Part shown: one piece after another, positions 34,301 to 41,683 of the stretch
Position numbering within the stretch: the stretch's first letter is position 1
Layout: each line of letters starts with the position of its first letter
Assembly: GCF_900105255.1 (NCBI RefSeq)
Contig: NZ_LT629763.1
Coordinates: 2,480,001 to 2,544,000 of the forward strand
Direction of reading: 5' to 3'
DNA length: 64,000 nucleotides
DNA from: Halopseudomonas sabulinigri
GTDB lineage: Bacteria; Pseudomonadota; Gammaproteobacteria; Pseudomonadales; Pseudomonadaceae
Translations under genes and position numbers: made by a program
Notes under the pieces: model-generated
Told to the model about the DNA's origin: nothing
The model's input: the letters and a program-made list of their open reading frames with translations, nothing else
Databases searched by the model: none

Positions 34301-34393
34301 GGCAAAGGCCCCCGACAGCAGCACGGCAATGATCAGAAACAGCGTCACCGCCGGGTTGCGCACCGCCATCGCGGAGAGATTGAAGCCCGCCAT
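31304..34393 (-). CDS. RND efflux permease
   Basis: A 1029-residue inner-membrane pump with twelve helices and two large periplasmic loops. The start MAGFNLSAMAVRNPAVTLFLII and helix-4 pattern GLLVDDAIIAIEMMVVKLEEG, with paired aspartates, place it among proton-driven RND exporters, but on a branch distinct from the MexF-like pump at 12991-16194. Its ATG starts two bases after the membrane fusion gene stop. No outer-membrane channel is encoded alongside; it may recruit the one at 11562 or a TolC elsewhere. Confidence 0.9.
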   Translation of the reverse strand: MAGFNLSAMAVRNPAVTLFLIIAVLLSGAFAFGKLGRAEDPSFTVKVMTITAAWPGATAKEMQEQVADRLEKRIQELDYYDRVETTAQPGFVAMKVIFSNAAPPELIPELFYQTRKKLSDEASKLPDGVHGPFFNDEYNDVYFALYALEAGQLPHRQLVQLAEQMRQGFLHLPGVKKVNILGEQPQRIFVEFSYQRLATLGLTPDQIFSALARQNAVAPAGSVETAGPRAYIRLDGAFDSLEQIENVPVVANGRVLRIADVAQVRQGYEDPASYRIRHQGEPALMLGVIMQKHFNGLELDKSLIAEEQRLQDSLPLGIHFTKVSDQASKISRAVDEFMLKFFVALGVVMVISFLALGFRVGLVVAAAVPLTLAVVFVIMLMTGREFDRITLGALILSLGLLVDDAIIAIEMMVVKLEEGMDRLSAATFAWSSTAAPMLTGTLVTIIGFLPVGFARSGAGEYAGNIFWIVGFALIASWLVAVVFTPYLGVKMLPDIKPVSGGHDALYAGPMYRRLRALVENCIRWRWPVTGVVVLVFVACVMGMGVVKKQFFPNSDRSEVMLEVYMPPGTAFKNTEAVVQRVEQALLQEPQAEIVDAYVGGGAPRFFLSLNPELPDPAFAKIIVQTADAAARDELMASMRERVAAGEFPGARVRVTQLVFGPPVPFPVVFRVSGPELGPLREIAEQVRARVEANAMTRDTFIDWGEKASSYRLVLDQDRLRLLGFTPAQVKSQINALLSGNPITEVREGNRTVSVVVRAINAQRENLDSIENLTITSDAGRAIPLQQVGRFEPVMEDPILRRRNREPTFEVRADTAPGIQPPDAELAAYADLQDLLAELPPGYRITMGGPVEESAIANKALAVLFPIMILLMLVVIMFQVRSFGVMLMVFATAPLGLVGAVPALLIFNQPFGFNAILALIGIGGILMRNTLIFTDQIRQNQNHGMPIHEAVVEATVRRARPVVLTALAAALAFIPLTFSVFWSSLAFVLIGGVSMGTLLTLLFLPALCSLVLRDDPPADEPAPVATGGHA

Positions 34394-34395
34394 GA

Positions 34396-35511
34396 TCAGA
34401 GCGTCCGTGCAGCTGAGTCGACCGCCCAGGACGGCGGCGGCAGCAGCTCGACAGCATCCCCCTCATGCAGCAGGTGCGCGCCCAGCGCGACTATCTGCTG
34501 GCCTTCTTCCAGGCCGGCCGACAACAACGCATATTCCTGCCCCAGGCTGGCCACGGTGACCGGGGTAAAGCGTACCCGGCTGGCGTCCTCGATGACCCAG
34601 ACGCCAACGCCCTGGCCACGGTCGTAGAGCGCTCCCAGCGGGACTCGGGTAAGCGCCGAACTGGCACTGTCATCCAGATGAATACTGATGGTCGAGCCAA
34701 TGGCCAGCGGCGCCTCACCATCGCCCAGCACATAGCGGGCGCGGTAAGTGCGAGTGATCGGGTCCGCGGCGGCAGACAGTTCCCGCAGCTTGGCCGGAAT
34801 AACTGTATCGGGATCACCAAACAGCTGCGCGGCGGCGTTGTGATCGGCCAGGTGCCGCTGGGTTTCCGGGATACTGATGACCGCTTCGCGCGCGCCACTG
34901 TGTGCCAAGGTCGCCACTACCTGCCCGGCGGCGACCACCTGCCCGCGATCGACCAGAACATCGGTGATCACGCCGTCGGCATCGGCGCTCAGGGTCGAGT
35001 AGCCACGCTGGTTTTCCACCTGCGCGGCATCAGCGCGGGCGGAGGCCATATTCGCCTCGGCCACGCGCAGGCCGGTGACCACTTCGTCGAAGGCGCGGCG
35101 CGACACCGCGCCTTTTTCCGCCAGCTCGCGATAGCGCTTCTCGTCGTCGCGGGCCTGCTGCAACGAGGCCTGGGCCGAGCGCACGCGGTTGTTGGCGGCG
35201 CGCAGGGCCAGCTCAAAGTCGTCCACGTCGAGCACCAGCAGCACATCACCCTTGTTGACCCGTTGGCCGGGGTCAATCCGTCGCTCGATGACCTTGCCGG
35301 CCACCCGGAAGCCCAGTTCGCTTTCGGTACGTGCGGCGACGACGCCGGTAAAGGTCGCGCCACGGTTGGCAGCCGGGTGTACTTCGGCCGCCAGCACCAG
35401 GCGCGGCTGCGCGCCCTCGGGGGCTGCCTCGGCTTCGCTGTCATCCGCCTGGTTACAGCCAGCCAGTAATCCCAGCAGACACATCAGCAACAGGTTTTTC
35501 CCAGCAGACAT
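34396..35511 (-). CDS. RND efflux membrane fusion lipoprotein
   Basis: A 371-residue adaptor with a lipoprotein signal (LLGLLAGC, Cys about 19), lipoyl halves near 65-95 and 165-200, a short coiled-coil hairpin between them, and a beta-barrel domain (about 205-280). GGGAGAG precedes the ATG. It follows the thiolase gene by 67 bases and precedes the RND gene by two. An odd operon companion for a thiolase; the pump may export a compound processed by that enzyme. Confidence 0.88.
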   Translation of the reverse strand: MSAGKNLLLMCLLGLLAGCNQADDSEAEAAPEGAQPRLVLAAEVHPAANRGATFTGVVAARTESELGFRVAGKVIERRIDPGQRVNKGDVLLVLDVDDFELALRAANNRVRSAQASLQQARDDEKRYRELAEKGAVSRRAFDEVVTGLRVAEANMASARADAAQVENQRGYSTLSADADGVITDVLVDRGQVVAAGQVVATLAHSGAREAVISIPETQRHLADHNAAAQLFGDPDTVIPAKLRELSAAADPITRTYRARYVLGDGEAPLAIGSTISIHLDDSASSALTRVPLGALYDRGQGVGVWVIEDASRVRFTPVTVASLGQEYALLSAGLEEGQQIVALGAHLLHEGDAVELLPPPSWAVDSAARTL

Positions 35512-35578
35512 CCTGAACTCTCCCTAGCGGGGCCGCACACGGCCCTATACGGTTTTTAATTATTGGTCCGACCCGCCA

Positions 35579-36709
35579 TCATATGGCTTCGAGCAGGGTG
35601 GCAACGCCCTGACCGCCGGCGATGCACTGCGTGGCCACGGCGTAACGTGCGCCGGTACGCTGCAACAGCGCGGCGGCCTTGCCGGTAATGCGCGCGCCGG
35701 TGGCGCCCAGCGGATGCCCCAACGCCAGGGCGCCGCCGTCCAGATTGACCTTTTCCAACGGCATGCCCAACTCACGCAGGCAGGCAATCGACTGGCTGGA
35801 AAACGCCTCGTTGATCTCCATCAGGTCGATATCATTGATGCTCAGCCCCGCGCGGGCAAGTACTTTACGCGTCGCTTCCACCGGACCCATGCCCATGATC
35901 TCCGGCGCACAGCCACCCACCGCCACCGCCTTGATCCGCGCCAGCAGCGGCAAACCGTGACGGCGGGCAAAGTCTTCGGTGCACACCAGCACGGCCGCGC
36001 TGCCATCGGTCAGCGGCGAGGCGGTACCGGCCGTGACCACACCGCCAAAGGCCGGCTTGAGCTGAGACAGGGCCTCCAGGTTGGTGCCCGGACGAATACA
36101 GCCGTCTTCGGTAACCTGGCCATCGGGCGTGTCTATGGCTACCAGCTCATCCATCAGCAGGCCGGCCTCACGCGCCTTCGCGGCCTTGGCGTGCGACAAC
36201 ACGGCCAGTTCATCCTGCTCCTCACGGCTGATGTCAAAGCGCCGAGCAACCTCTTCGGCGGTGTGCCCCATGGCCATGTAAACCTCGGGGTAGCTCTGCA
36301 GCAACTGCGGGTTGGGGGAGGGGTTGAAGCCACCCATAGGCACCCGCGTCATCGATTCCACCCCGGCGGCAATATACGCCTCGCCCGCGCCCAGCATCAG
36401 CTGGCCGGCGGCGAAATGAATGGCCGTCATCGAAGAGCCGCAAAAGCGATTGACCGTAACGCCGCCCAGCGTCTCGGGGAAACCCGCCCGGAAGCTGGCG
36501 ATACGCGCGATATTGGTGCCCTGTTCCGCTTCGGGGTAGGCGCAACCCATGATCACGTCTTCCAGCAGCGCAGGATCAAGATCAAGGCGAGCCACCAGGC
36601 CTGCCAGCACCTGCGCGGCTAGGTCGTCGGGCCGTAGGTTGACCAGCGCACCCTTGCGCGCAAACTGGAATGGAGAGCGAACATAACCGGCAATGACGAT
36701 GGATTTCAT
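35579..36709 (-). CDS. thiolase family protein (acetyl-CoA acyltransferase)
   Basis: A 376-residue thiolase. The N-terminal nucleophile is in NRFCGSSMTAIHFAAGQL (Cys about 87). The C-terminal catalytic elements are NEAF (about 315), GGALALGHPLGATGAR and CIAGGQGVA. The reaction is CoA-dependent cleavage of 3-oxoacyl-CoA, or the reverse condensation. ATG at 36709 has AGAGGAA; an upstream ATG (36787) would run through the operator region. First gene of an operon with the MFP, RND and TetR genes. Confidence 0.9.
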   Translation of the reverse strand: MKSIVIAGYVRSPFQFARKGALVNLRPDDLAAQVLAGLVARLDLDPALLEDVIMGCAYPEAEQGTNIARIASFRAGFPETLGGVTVNRFCGSSMTAIHFAAGQLMLGAGEAYIAAGVESMTRVPMGGFNPSPNPQLLQSYPEVYMAMGHTAEEVARRFDISREEQDELAVLSHAKAAKAREAGLLMDELVAIDTPDGQVTEDGCIRPGTNLEALSQLKPAFGGVVTAGTASPLTDGSAAVLVCTEDFARRHGLPLLARIKAVAVGGCAPEIMGMGPVEATRKVLARAGLSINDIDLMEINEAFSSQSIACLRELGMPLEKVNLDGGALALGHPLGATGARITGKAAALLQRTGARYAVATQCIAGGQGVATLLEAI

Positions 36710-36737
36710 GCTGTTTTCCTCTGGGACAGGGACAGTG

Positions 36738-36800
36738 ATTACGGTTAAATGATAACCATAATTTAAATCACCTGTATAGCATGACAACCATAATTAAATG
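36738..36800. promoter_or_regulatory. repeated AACCATAAT operator-like sites upstream of the thiolase operon
   Basis: ATTACGGTT (36738-36746) and AACCATAAT (36754-36762) form an inverted repeat with one mismatch. A second copy, ATGACAACCATAATTAAATG (36781-36800), repeats the right half about three helical turns away. The same core occurs upstream of the SDR gene (29769-29783). This fills most of the 96-base gap, so it overlaps the thiolase promoter. Confidence 0.6.
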
Positions 36801-36805
36801 TGCGC

Positions 36806-37417
36806 TTACGCGCTTGATCTGGCGAGATAGGGCAGAAAGAGGGCACCCATGTCCTCGGCAAGTGCCTCGATGTGCGCCGGGTCGGTGTCGCGCTGGGCAA
36901 AACTGCGCAGCCCGATCACCTGACCCTGCAGCAGGCGCGCCAGCCGCGCGCAGTCCACCTCCGCGCGCAGCTCGCCCTGCGCCTGGGCGCGCGTCAGTTG
37001 CTCGGTAAACAGCTTTTCCATCTGGTCGAGCACCTGATTCGCCTGTTGTTGCAGCGCGGGCTCCTCGGCGTTCACCTCCAGCAAGGTCTTGATCACCATG
37101 CAGGCGCGCGGCGGCATACCCTCACGTACCAGGCAGGGGCCGGCCAGATTACGCAAATACTGCTGGAAACCGGCCACCAAATTACCCTCGGCGGCCAGGC
37201 ACTGCGCCAGCTCCTCGCCCATCCACTGCGCGTAGCGCGTCAGGGTTTCGCTGAACAATTCACGTTTGCTACCAAAGGTGGCATACAGGCTACCGGGGCG
37301 CATATCCAGCGCCTGCTCTATGTGCTTCATCGAGGTGGCGTGGTAGCCACGCTGCCAAAACAGATCGACGGCTTTATCCAGCGCAATGCTGCGGTCGTGG
37401 CGGGCAGGTCTGGGCAT
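36806..37417 (-). CDS. TetR/AcrR family regulator
   Basis: A 203-residue TetR protein. The helix-turn-helix is at about 10-55 (AVDLFWQRGYHATSMKHI, MRPGSLYATFGSKRELF), followed by an all-helical ligand domain with a cysteine in PPRACMVIKTLLEV, as in regulators that sense electrophiles. ATG at 37417 has AGGAG at six bases. It is divergent from the AhpD-like gene across 165 bases with three copies of a TTGA…TCAA palindrome, strongly suggesting autoregulation and control of that gene. Confidence 0.88.
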   Translation of the reverse strand: MPRPARHDRSIALDKAVDLFWQRGYHATSMKHIEQALDMRPGSLYATFGSKRELFSETLTRYAQWMGEELAQCLAAEGNLVAGFQQYLRNLAGPCLVREGMPPRACMVIKTLLEVNAEEPALQQQANQVLDQMEKLFTEQLTRAQAQGELRAEVDCARLARLLQGQVIGLRSFAQRDTDPAHIEALAEDMGALFLPYLARSSA

Positions 37418-37475
37418 GGTCGGCTCCTGGGGGCGCGCAGTCGTGCGAGGCGTTGCAAGGCTACTGCAGCGATGC

Positions 37476-37551
37476 TTGAACAAGCGCTCAATAATAACTT
37501 GAACGATCACTCAAATACAGCTAGGGTGAGTTTACTTGAGCAGTTGCTCAA
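37476..37551. promoter_or_regulatory. three copies of a TetR operator, consensus TTGARC-N4-YRCTCAA type
   Basis: TTGAACAAGCGCTCAA (37476-37491), TTGAACGATCACTCAA (37499-37514) and TTGAGCAGTTGCTCAA (37536-37551) are 16-base palindromes in the gap between the divergent TetR and AhpD-like genes. The third is perfect (7+2+7). The second contains a -35 (TTGAAC) with TAGGGT 17 bases on, a plausible promoter for the AhpD-like gene. Confidence 0.75.
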
Positions 37552-37582
37552 AAAATTCCCTCTACCGACCTCGGGAGATCCC

Positions 37583-38137
37583 ATGTCAGATTTCACTTTG
37601 CACGACAAAACCTCAGCCCCGGAAGCCTCCAAGGCACTGCTGGACAAGTCAGAGAAAGGTTTTGGCCGCATTCCCGGCCTGCACAAGGTCATGGCCGAGG
37701 CGCCCGGTCTGCTGGATGGCTATCAGGTACTGCACGGCCTGTTTCAGGACAGCAGCTTCAACGCCGACGAGCTGACCGTGGTATGGCAGACGATCAACGT
37801 CGAACACGCCTGCCACTACTGCGTACCGGCCCACACCGGCATCGCCAAGATGATGAAGGTATCGGACGAGATTACCGAGGCACTGCGCAACGAAACCCCG
37901 CTGCCCGACAGCAAGCTGGAAGCCCTGCGTACTTTCACGCTGGCCATGGTGCGCAAGCGCGGTGAAGTGGATAAGGCCGATCTGGACGCCTTCTACGCCG
38001 CCGGATACGCGCAGCGCCAGGTACTCGAAGTCATCCTGGGTCTGGCACAAAAGGTGATGAGCAATTACACCAACCACGTTGCAAAGACCCCGGTGGATGA
38101 GGTTTTCCGCCAGTACGAGTGGCATCCGGCCAAGTAA
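37583..38137 (+). CDS. carboxymuconolactone decarboxylase/AhpD-like protein with CXXC
   Basis: A 184-residue helical protein with the redox motif CHYC (77-80) followed by a histidine at 84 in EHACHYCVPAHTG, the AhpD/peroxidase-related catalytic triad pattern. Such proteins reduce hydroperoxides or alkylating species using the two cysteines. GGGAG precedes the ATG. It is the obvious target of the divergent TetR regulator. The true substrate is unknown. Confidence 0.86.
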   Translation: MSDFTLHDKTSAPEASKALLDKSEKGFGRIPGLHKVMAEAPGLLDGYQVLHGLFQDSSFNADELTVVWQTINVEHACHYCVPAHTGIAKMMKVSDEITEALRNETPLPDSKLEALRTFTLAMVRKRGEVDKADLDAFYAAGYAQRQVLEVILGLAQKVMSNYTNHVAKTPVDEVFRQYEWHPAK

Positions 38138-38151
38138 GCCCCCGGCGCGTC

Positions 38152-39528
38152 TCAGGCCGGGAAGCTGACCCGCACCAGCAGGCCGCCCGAGGTGGCCTCG
38201 TGCAGGCTGATCTCGGCGCGGTGCGCGCGGCAGATCTCGCCGACAATCGACAGCCCCAGCCCGGTGCCTTCCGGGCTCTGGTGATAAAAGCGCTCGAATA
38301 CCCGGTCGCGTTCCTGTTGCGGTATGCCGGGGCCGTTGTCTTCCACTTCCAGCTGCCGCCCAGCGCTCAACCGCAGAATGATCTGGCCACCCTGCGGCGT
38401 ATGCTGCAGCGCGTTATCAATCAGATTACCGAGCAACTCCTGCAACAGCGTGGGCTCACCCCAGACCGCAAACTCCTGTTCTACCTCCAGCGCCAGCGCG
38501 ACCGCATGGCTGTGCGCCAGCGGCGCCATCGCCAGCGCCAGCTCCTGTACCAGCGGCGCCATGGGCACCAGTTCGGCACTGCCCTCGGCTACTGCGCGGG
38601 CACCGCGTTCGATCCGCGCCATCGACAGCAAACGGTTGGCCAACTGAATAGTACGGTCGGTGCTGTGTTCAGCCTCGTGCAGTGCCTGGCGCCAATCCGC
38701 CGGTTGCTCGCTGCGCAGGCCCAGCTCAATGCGCGCCTTGAGCGCCGCCAGCGGGGTGCGCAGCTCGTGCGACGCCTCGGCTATAAAGTCGCGCTGGCGT
38801 TCAAAGTTCTCGCGCAGGCGACCGGTAAAGTGATTGATCGCATCTACCAGCGGTCGCACCTCGCGCTGCAAGCCTTCGGTCTCGATGGGCCGCAGATCGT
38901 CGCTGCGCCGCTCGGCGACTTCCAGCCGCAGCCGTTGCAGCGGGCGCAGCGCCGCAGTGACCGCCAGCCAGGCCAGCAAGAGCGCGCTGGCGGCCAGCAC
39001 GCCCAGATTGATCAGCGATTGGCGCAACAAGTTACGCGCCATGCGTTCGCGCGCTTCGAGGGTTTCGGCCACCCGAATCTCGGCCATACCCTGGTTGCTG
39101 GCGCCGCTGATGGGTTGCAGCAGGCTGACCAGGCGCACGCCGGTATTGCGGTACTCGGCGTTGTAGAAGCGCGCCAGGGCAGGGTAATCGTCAGTCAGAG
39201 CGATGCTGGCGTCAGCCGGTGGCAGGTCTTCATAGCCGGAGACCGAGCGCCCCTGCAGGTCGAGTACCTGATAGTAGAGCCGCCCGGTGATGTCGTAGGC
39301 GAAGTTGTCGAGGGCGATGTAGGGCACCTCGACCGAGAGCTCGCCGTCCTCATCGTACAGCCGCTCGGCAATTGCCCGCGCCGAGGACAGCAAAGAGCGG
39401 TCATAGGCGGTATCGGCGGCGCGCCGCGCGTTCCAGTAGGCGGCGCTACTGGCCAGGATCAGCAGCAGCGAGAGCACCAGCGCCAGGCGTAATAACAGCC
39501 GACCGCGCAGGCTGCCGGTCAGTCTCAC
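38152..39528 (-). CDS. tctE: sensor histidine kinase TctE
   Basis: A 458-residue membrane kinase. Helix one is at 10-30, a periplasmic 2CSK_N-type sensor at 35-170, helix two at 173-195, then HAMP-like linker, the H-box ASHELRTPLAALK (His254) and the ATPase domain with DNALQHTPQGG, EDNGPGIP and GTGLGLSIV. It overlaps tctD by four bases. By synteny with tctDE of P. aeruginosa it senses extracytoplasmic tricarboxylates and phosphorylates TctD. Confidence 0.86.
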   Translation of the reverse strand: MRLTGSLRGRLLLRLALVLSLLLILASSAAYWNARRAADTAYDRSLLSSARAIAERLYDEDGELSVEVPYIALDNFAYDITGRLYYQVLDLQGRSVSGYEDLPPADASIALTDDYPALARFYNAEYRNTGVRLVSLLQPISGASNQGMAEIRVAETLEARERMARNLLRQSLINLGVLAASALLLAWLAVTAALRPLQRLRLEVAERRSDDLRPIETEGLQREVRPLVDAINHFTGRLRENFERQRDFIAEASHELRTPLAALKARIELGLRSEQPADWRQALHEAEHSTDRTIQLANRLLSMARIERGARAVAEGSAELVPMAPLVQELALAMAPLAHSHAVALALEVEQEFAVWGEPTLLQELLGNLIDNALQHTPQGGQIILRLSAGRQLEVEDNGPGIPQQERDRVFERFYHQSPEGTGLGLSIVGEICRAHRAEISLHEATSGGLLVRVSFPA

Positions 39529-40193
39529 GCCTCGGCCTCCAGCAGATAACCCAGACCGCGAAAGGTGACGATGCGCACGCCGCTGCCCTCCAGCTTGCGG
39601 CGCAGGCGCGAGATGTAGATTTCAATCGCATCAAGGCTGGCGTCCTGATCCAGACCAAATACCTTGCCGGCCAGTTGTTCCTTGCTCATCAACCGGCCGG
39701 GGCGGGCGATCAGGTTTTCCAATACCGCGTGTTCACGTGAGGGCAAGGCCAACACCTCGGCACCGAGGCTGAAGCGCCGGTCGTTCAGGTCGTAGACCAG
39801 CGCGCCGCATTGCTGCTGACGCTCGCCGCCCATCAGGCTGCGGCGCAGCAAGGCATTGACCCGCGCTTCCAGCTCGCTCAGCTCGAAGGGCTTTGCCAGG
39901 TAATCGTCGGCGCCCAGATTCAGCCCGCGCACCCGGTCGGCGACTTCGCCACGGGCAGTCAGCATCAGCACAGCCAGCGTCTGGCCGCGCTCACGCAATT
40001 TGCGCAGCACCTCAAAACCGTCCAGGCGCGGCAGCCCCACATCGAGGATCGCCAGGGCGTAATCCTCGCTGCGCAGGGCCAGATCGGCGGCCACACCGTC
40101 GTGCAGGCTGTCCACGGTCCAGCCCCCGTGCTTGAGCACGCGCGCCAGGCTTTCGGCCAACTCGGGATCGTCTTCTACCAGCAGAATTCGCAC
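39525..40193 (-). CDS. tctD: response regulator TctD (OmpR family)
   Basis: A 222-residue two-domain regulator. The receiver has DD at 8-9, phosphoacceptor D51 (AILDVGLPR) and lysine in DDYLAKPFE. The winged-helix output domain is at about 125-220 (YISRLRRKLEG). The GTG start at 40193 has AGAGAG upstream and gives the canonical RILLVEDD opening; an ATG 29 codons earlier adds an unrelated tail. It is divergent from opdH and is its likely activator through the tandem repeat at 40280. Confidence 0.88.
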   Translation of the reverse strand: MRILLVEDDPELAESLARVLKHGGWTVDSLHDGVAADLALRSEDYALAILDVGLPRLDGFEVLRKLRERGQTLAVLMLTARGEVADRVRGLNLGADDYLAKPFELSELEARVNALLRRSLMGGERQQQCGALVYDLNDRRFSLGAEVLALPSREHAVLENLIARPGRLMSKEQLAGKVFGLDQDASLDAIEIYISRLRRKLEGSGVRIVTFRGLGYLLEAEA

Positions 40194-40279
40194 TGCCGTT
40201 CTCTCTTGCCAGGCTTCTGATCGGCTGAGTGTACACCGCCCGTCGGCCGCCGACAGCGCGCAATTGCTGGCCTTGCGCA

Positions 40280-40301
40280 TGAAAGGTTGCTGAAAGGTTG
40301 C
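40280..40301 (+). promoter_or_regulatory. perfect 11-bp tandem repeat, candidate TctD box
   Basis: TGAAAGGTTGC is repeated head to tail (40280-40290, 40291-40301). OmpR/PhoB-type regulators bind 11-base tandem repeats. The block covers the -35 position relative to TAGCAT (40307-40312), as expected for activation of opdH. It lies in the 179-base tctD-opdH gap. Confidence 0.65.
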
Positions 40302-40349
40302 CGCATTAGCATCGCCCGACGGTCACCCACCGTACGTAGGCATCACCAC

Positions 40350-40365
40350 AAAAAAAACAATGGAG
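40350..40365 (+). promoter_or_regulatory. A-rich motif over the opdH ribosome binding site
   Basis: A run of A with a single C (ACA AAA AAA ACA A) directly abuts the GGAG of opdH. Such CA motifs next to the start are bound by Hfq/Crc in Pseudomonas catabolite repression. Crc control of opdH is inferred. Confidence 0.45.
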
Positions 40366-40372
40366 TAAGCGC

Positions 40373-41635
40373 ATGACCACAGCACCCGCATACAGCCGGC
40401 TACTGCCTGGCGCTCTGATCGCCACTGGCAGCCTGCTGCTCGCCCCCGTCGCCCTGGCCGACGGTTTTGTCGAAGACAGCAGCGCCAAACTCAGCACCAG
40501 CAACATCTACTTCAACCGCGACTTTCGTGAAGGCACTGGCCAATCCAAGCGCGAAGAGTGGGCGCAGGGTTTCATTCTCGACCTGCAGTCCGGCTACACC
40601 GAGGGCGCCGTGGGTTTCGGTCTGGATGCCAAGGCCATGCTGGGCGTCAAGCTGGACTCCAGCCCGGATCGTACCGGCACCGGCCTGCTGCCGACCCACG
40701 ACGATGGCCGCGCCGCCGATGAATACAGCAAGCTGGGGCTGACCGCCAAGGCGCGCTACTCCGCATCCGAGCTGCAGCTGGGCACCCTGATGCCGAAAAA
40801 CCCGGTGCTGCAGCCCAACACCAGCCGCATTCTGCCGCAGACCTTTCAGGGCGGCCGTGTGGATATCCACGAATTCGACAAACTCGACATCGAGCTGGGC
40901 CGTCTCACCAAGACCACCGAGCGCGACTCCACCGATGCCGAAGACATGGCACTGAATAACCGCAACCAGCGCTTTGGCGGTTCATTCAATGCCGACAATT
41001 TTGATTGGGCCGGTCTGAATTACCAATTCAGCACCAGCCTGGCGGGCAGTTATTACCTGGCACAACTGGATGATATCTACCGCCAACAGGTTTTTGGCCT
41101 GAACCACAGCACCGCGCTGGGGGCAGGTGAGTTAAGCAGCGAGCTGCGCGTCGCGATCTCCGATGATCAGGGCAGCGCTACTGCCGGCAAGATCGACAAC
41201 CAGGCCTGGCAGGGCCGCGTCGGCTATGCCCTGAGCGGCCACGAGCTGAGCGCCGCGCTGCAGCAGATGCACGGCGACAACGCCTTTCCCTATATCGATG
41301 GCAGTAACCCCTTTCTGGTCAACTTCGTGCAGATCAACGACTTTGCTGAAGCCAACGAGCGCTCCTGGCAGCTCCGCTACGACTATGACTTTGCCGCCCT
41401 GGGCATCCCCGGTCTGAGCTTCATGAGCCGCTACATCAGCGGTGACGACGCCAAACCGGCCGCCGGTGGCAATGGTTCGGAGTGGGAACGCAACACCGAG
41501 CTGCAGTACGTGTTCCAGGATGGCGCACTGAAAAATCTCGGCCTGCGCTGGCGCAACGCGAGCTACCGCTCGGACTTTGCCCGCGACGCCGATGAGAACC
41601 GCCTGATCGTCAGCTACGCCTTGCCGATCTGGTAA
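40373..41635 (+). CDS. opdH: OprD-family tricarboxylate porin OpdH
   Basis: A 420-residue outer-membrane beta-barrel. The signal peptide ends near residue 31 (ALA), followed by DGFVEDSSAKLSTSNIYFNRDFR, the OprD-family start. The C-terminal strand ends ALPIW with an aromatic terminal residue, as in porins. Gene order with tctCBA and tctDE matches P. aeruginosa, where OpdH takes up cis-aconitate and related tricarboxylates. Substrate is inferred from this context. Confidence 0.9.
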   Translation: MTTAPAYSRLLPGALIATGSLLLAPVALADGFVEDSSAKLSTSNIYFNRDFREGTGQSKREEWAQGFILDLQSGYTEGAVGFGLDAKAMLGVKLDSSPDRTGTGLLPTHDDGRAADEYSKLGLTAKARYSASELQLGTLMPKNPVLQPNTSRILPQTFQGGRVDIHEFDKLDIELGRLTKTTERDSTDAEDMALNNRNQRFGGSFNADNFDWAGLNYQFSTSLAGSYYLAQLDDIYRQQVFGLNHSTALGAGELSSELRVAISDDQGSATAGKIDNQAWQGRVGYALSGHELSAALQQMHGDNAFPYIDGSNPFLVNFVQINDFAEANERSWQLRYDYDFAALGIPGLSFMSRYISGDDAKPAAGGNGSEWERNTELQYVFQDGALKNLGLRWRNASYRSDFARDADENRLIVSYALPIW

Positions 41636-41683
41636 GCCAACGCGACGCAATCACCTAGAATAAAAGCTATGAGGAGTTCCGCG

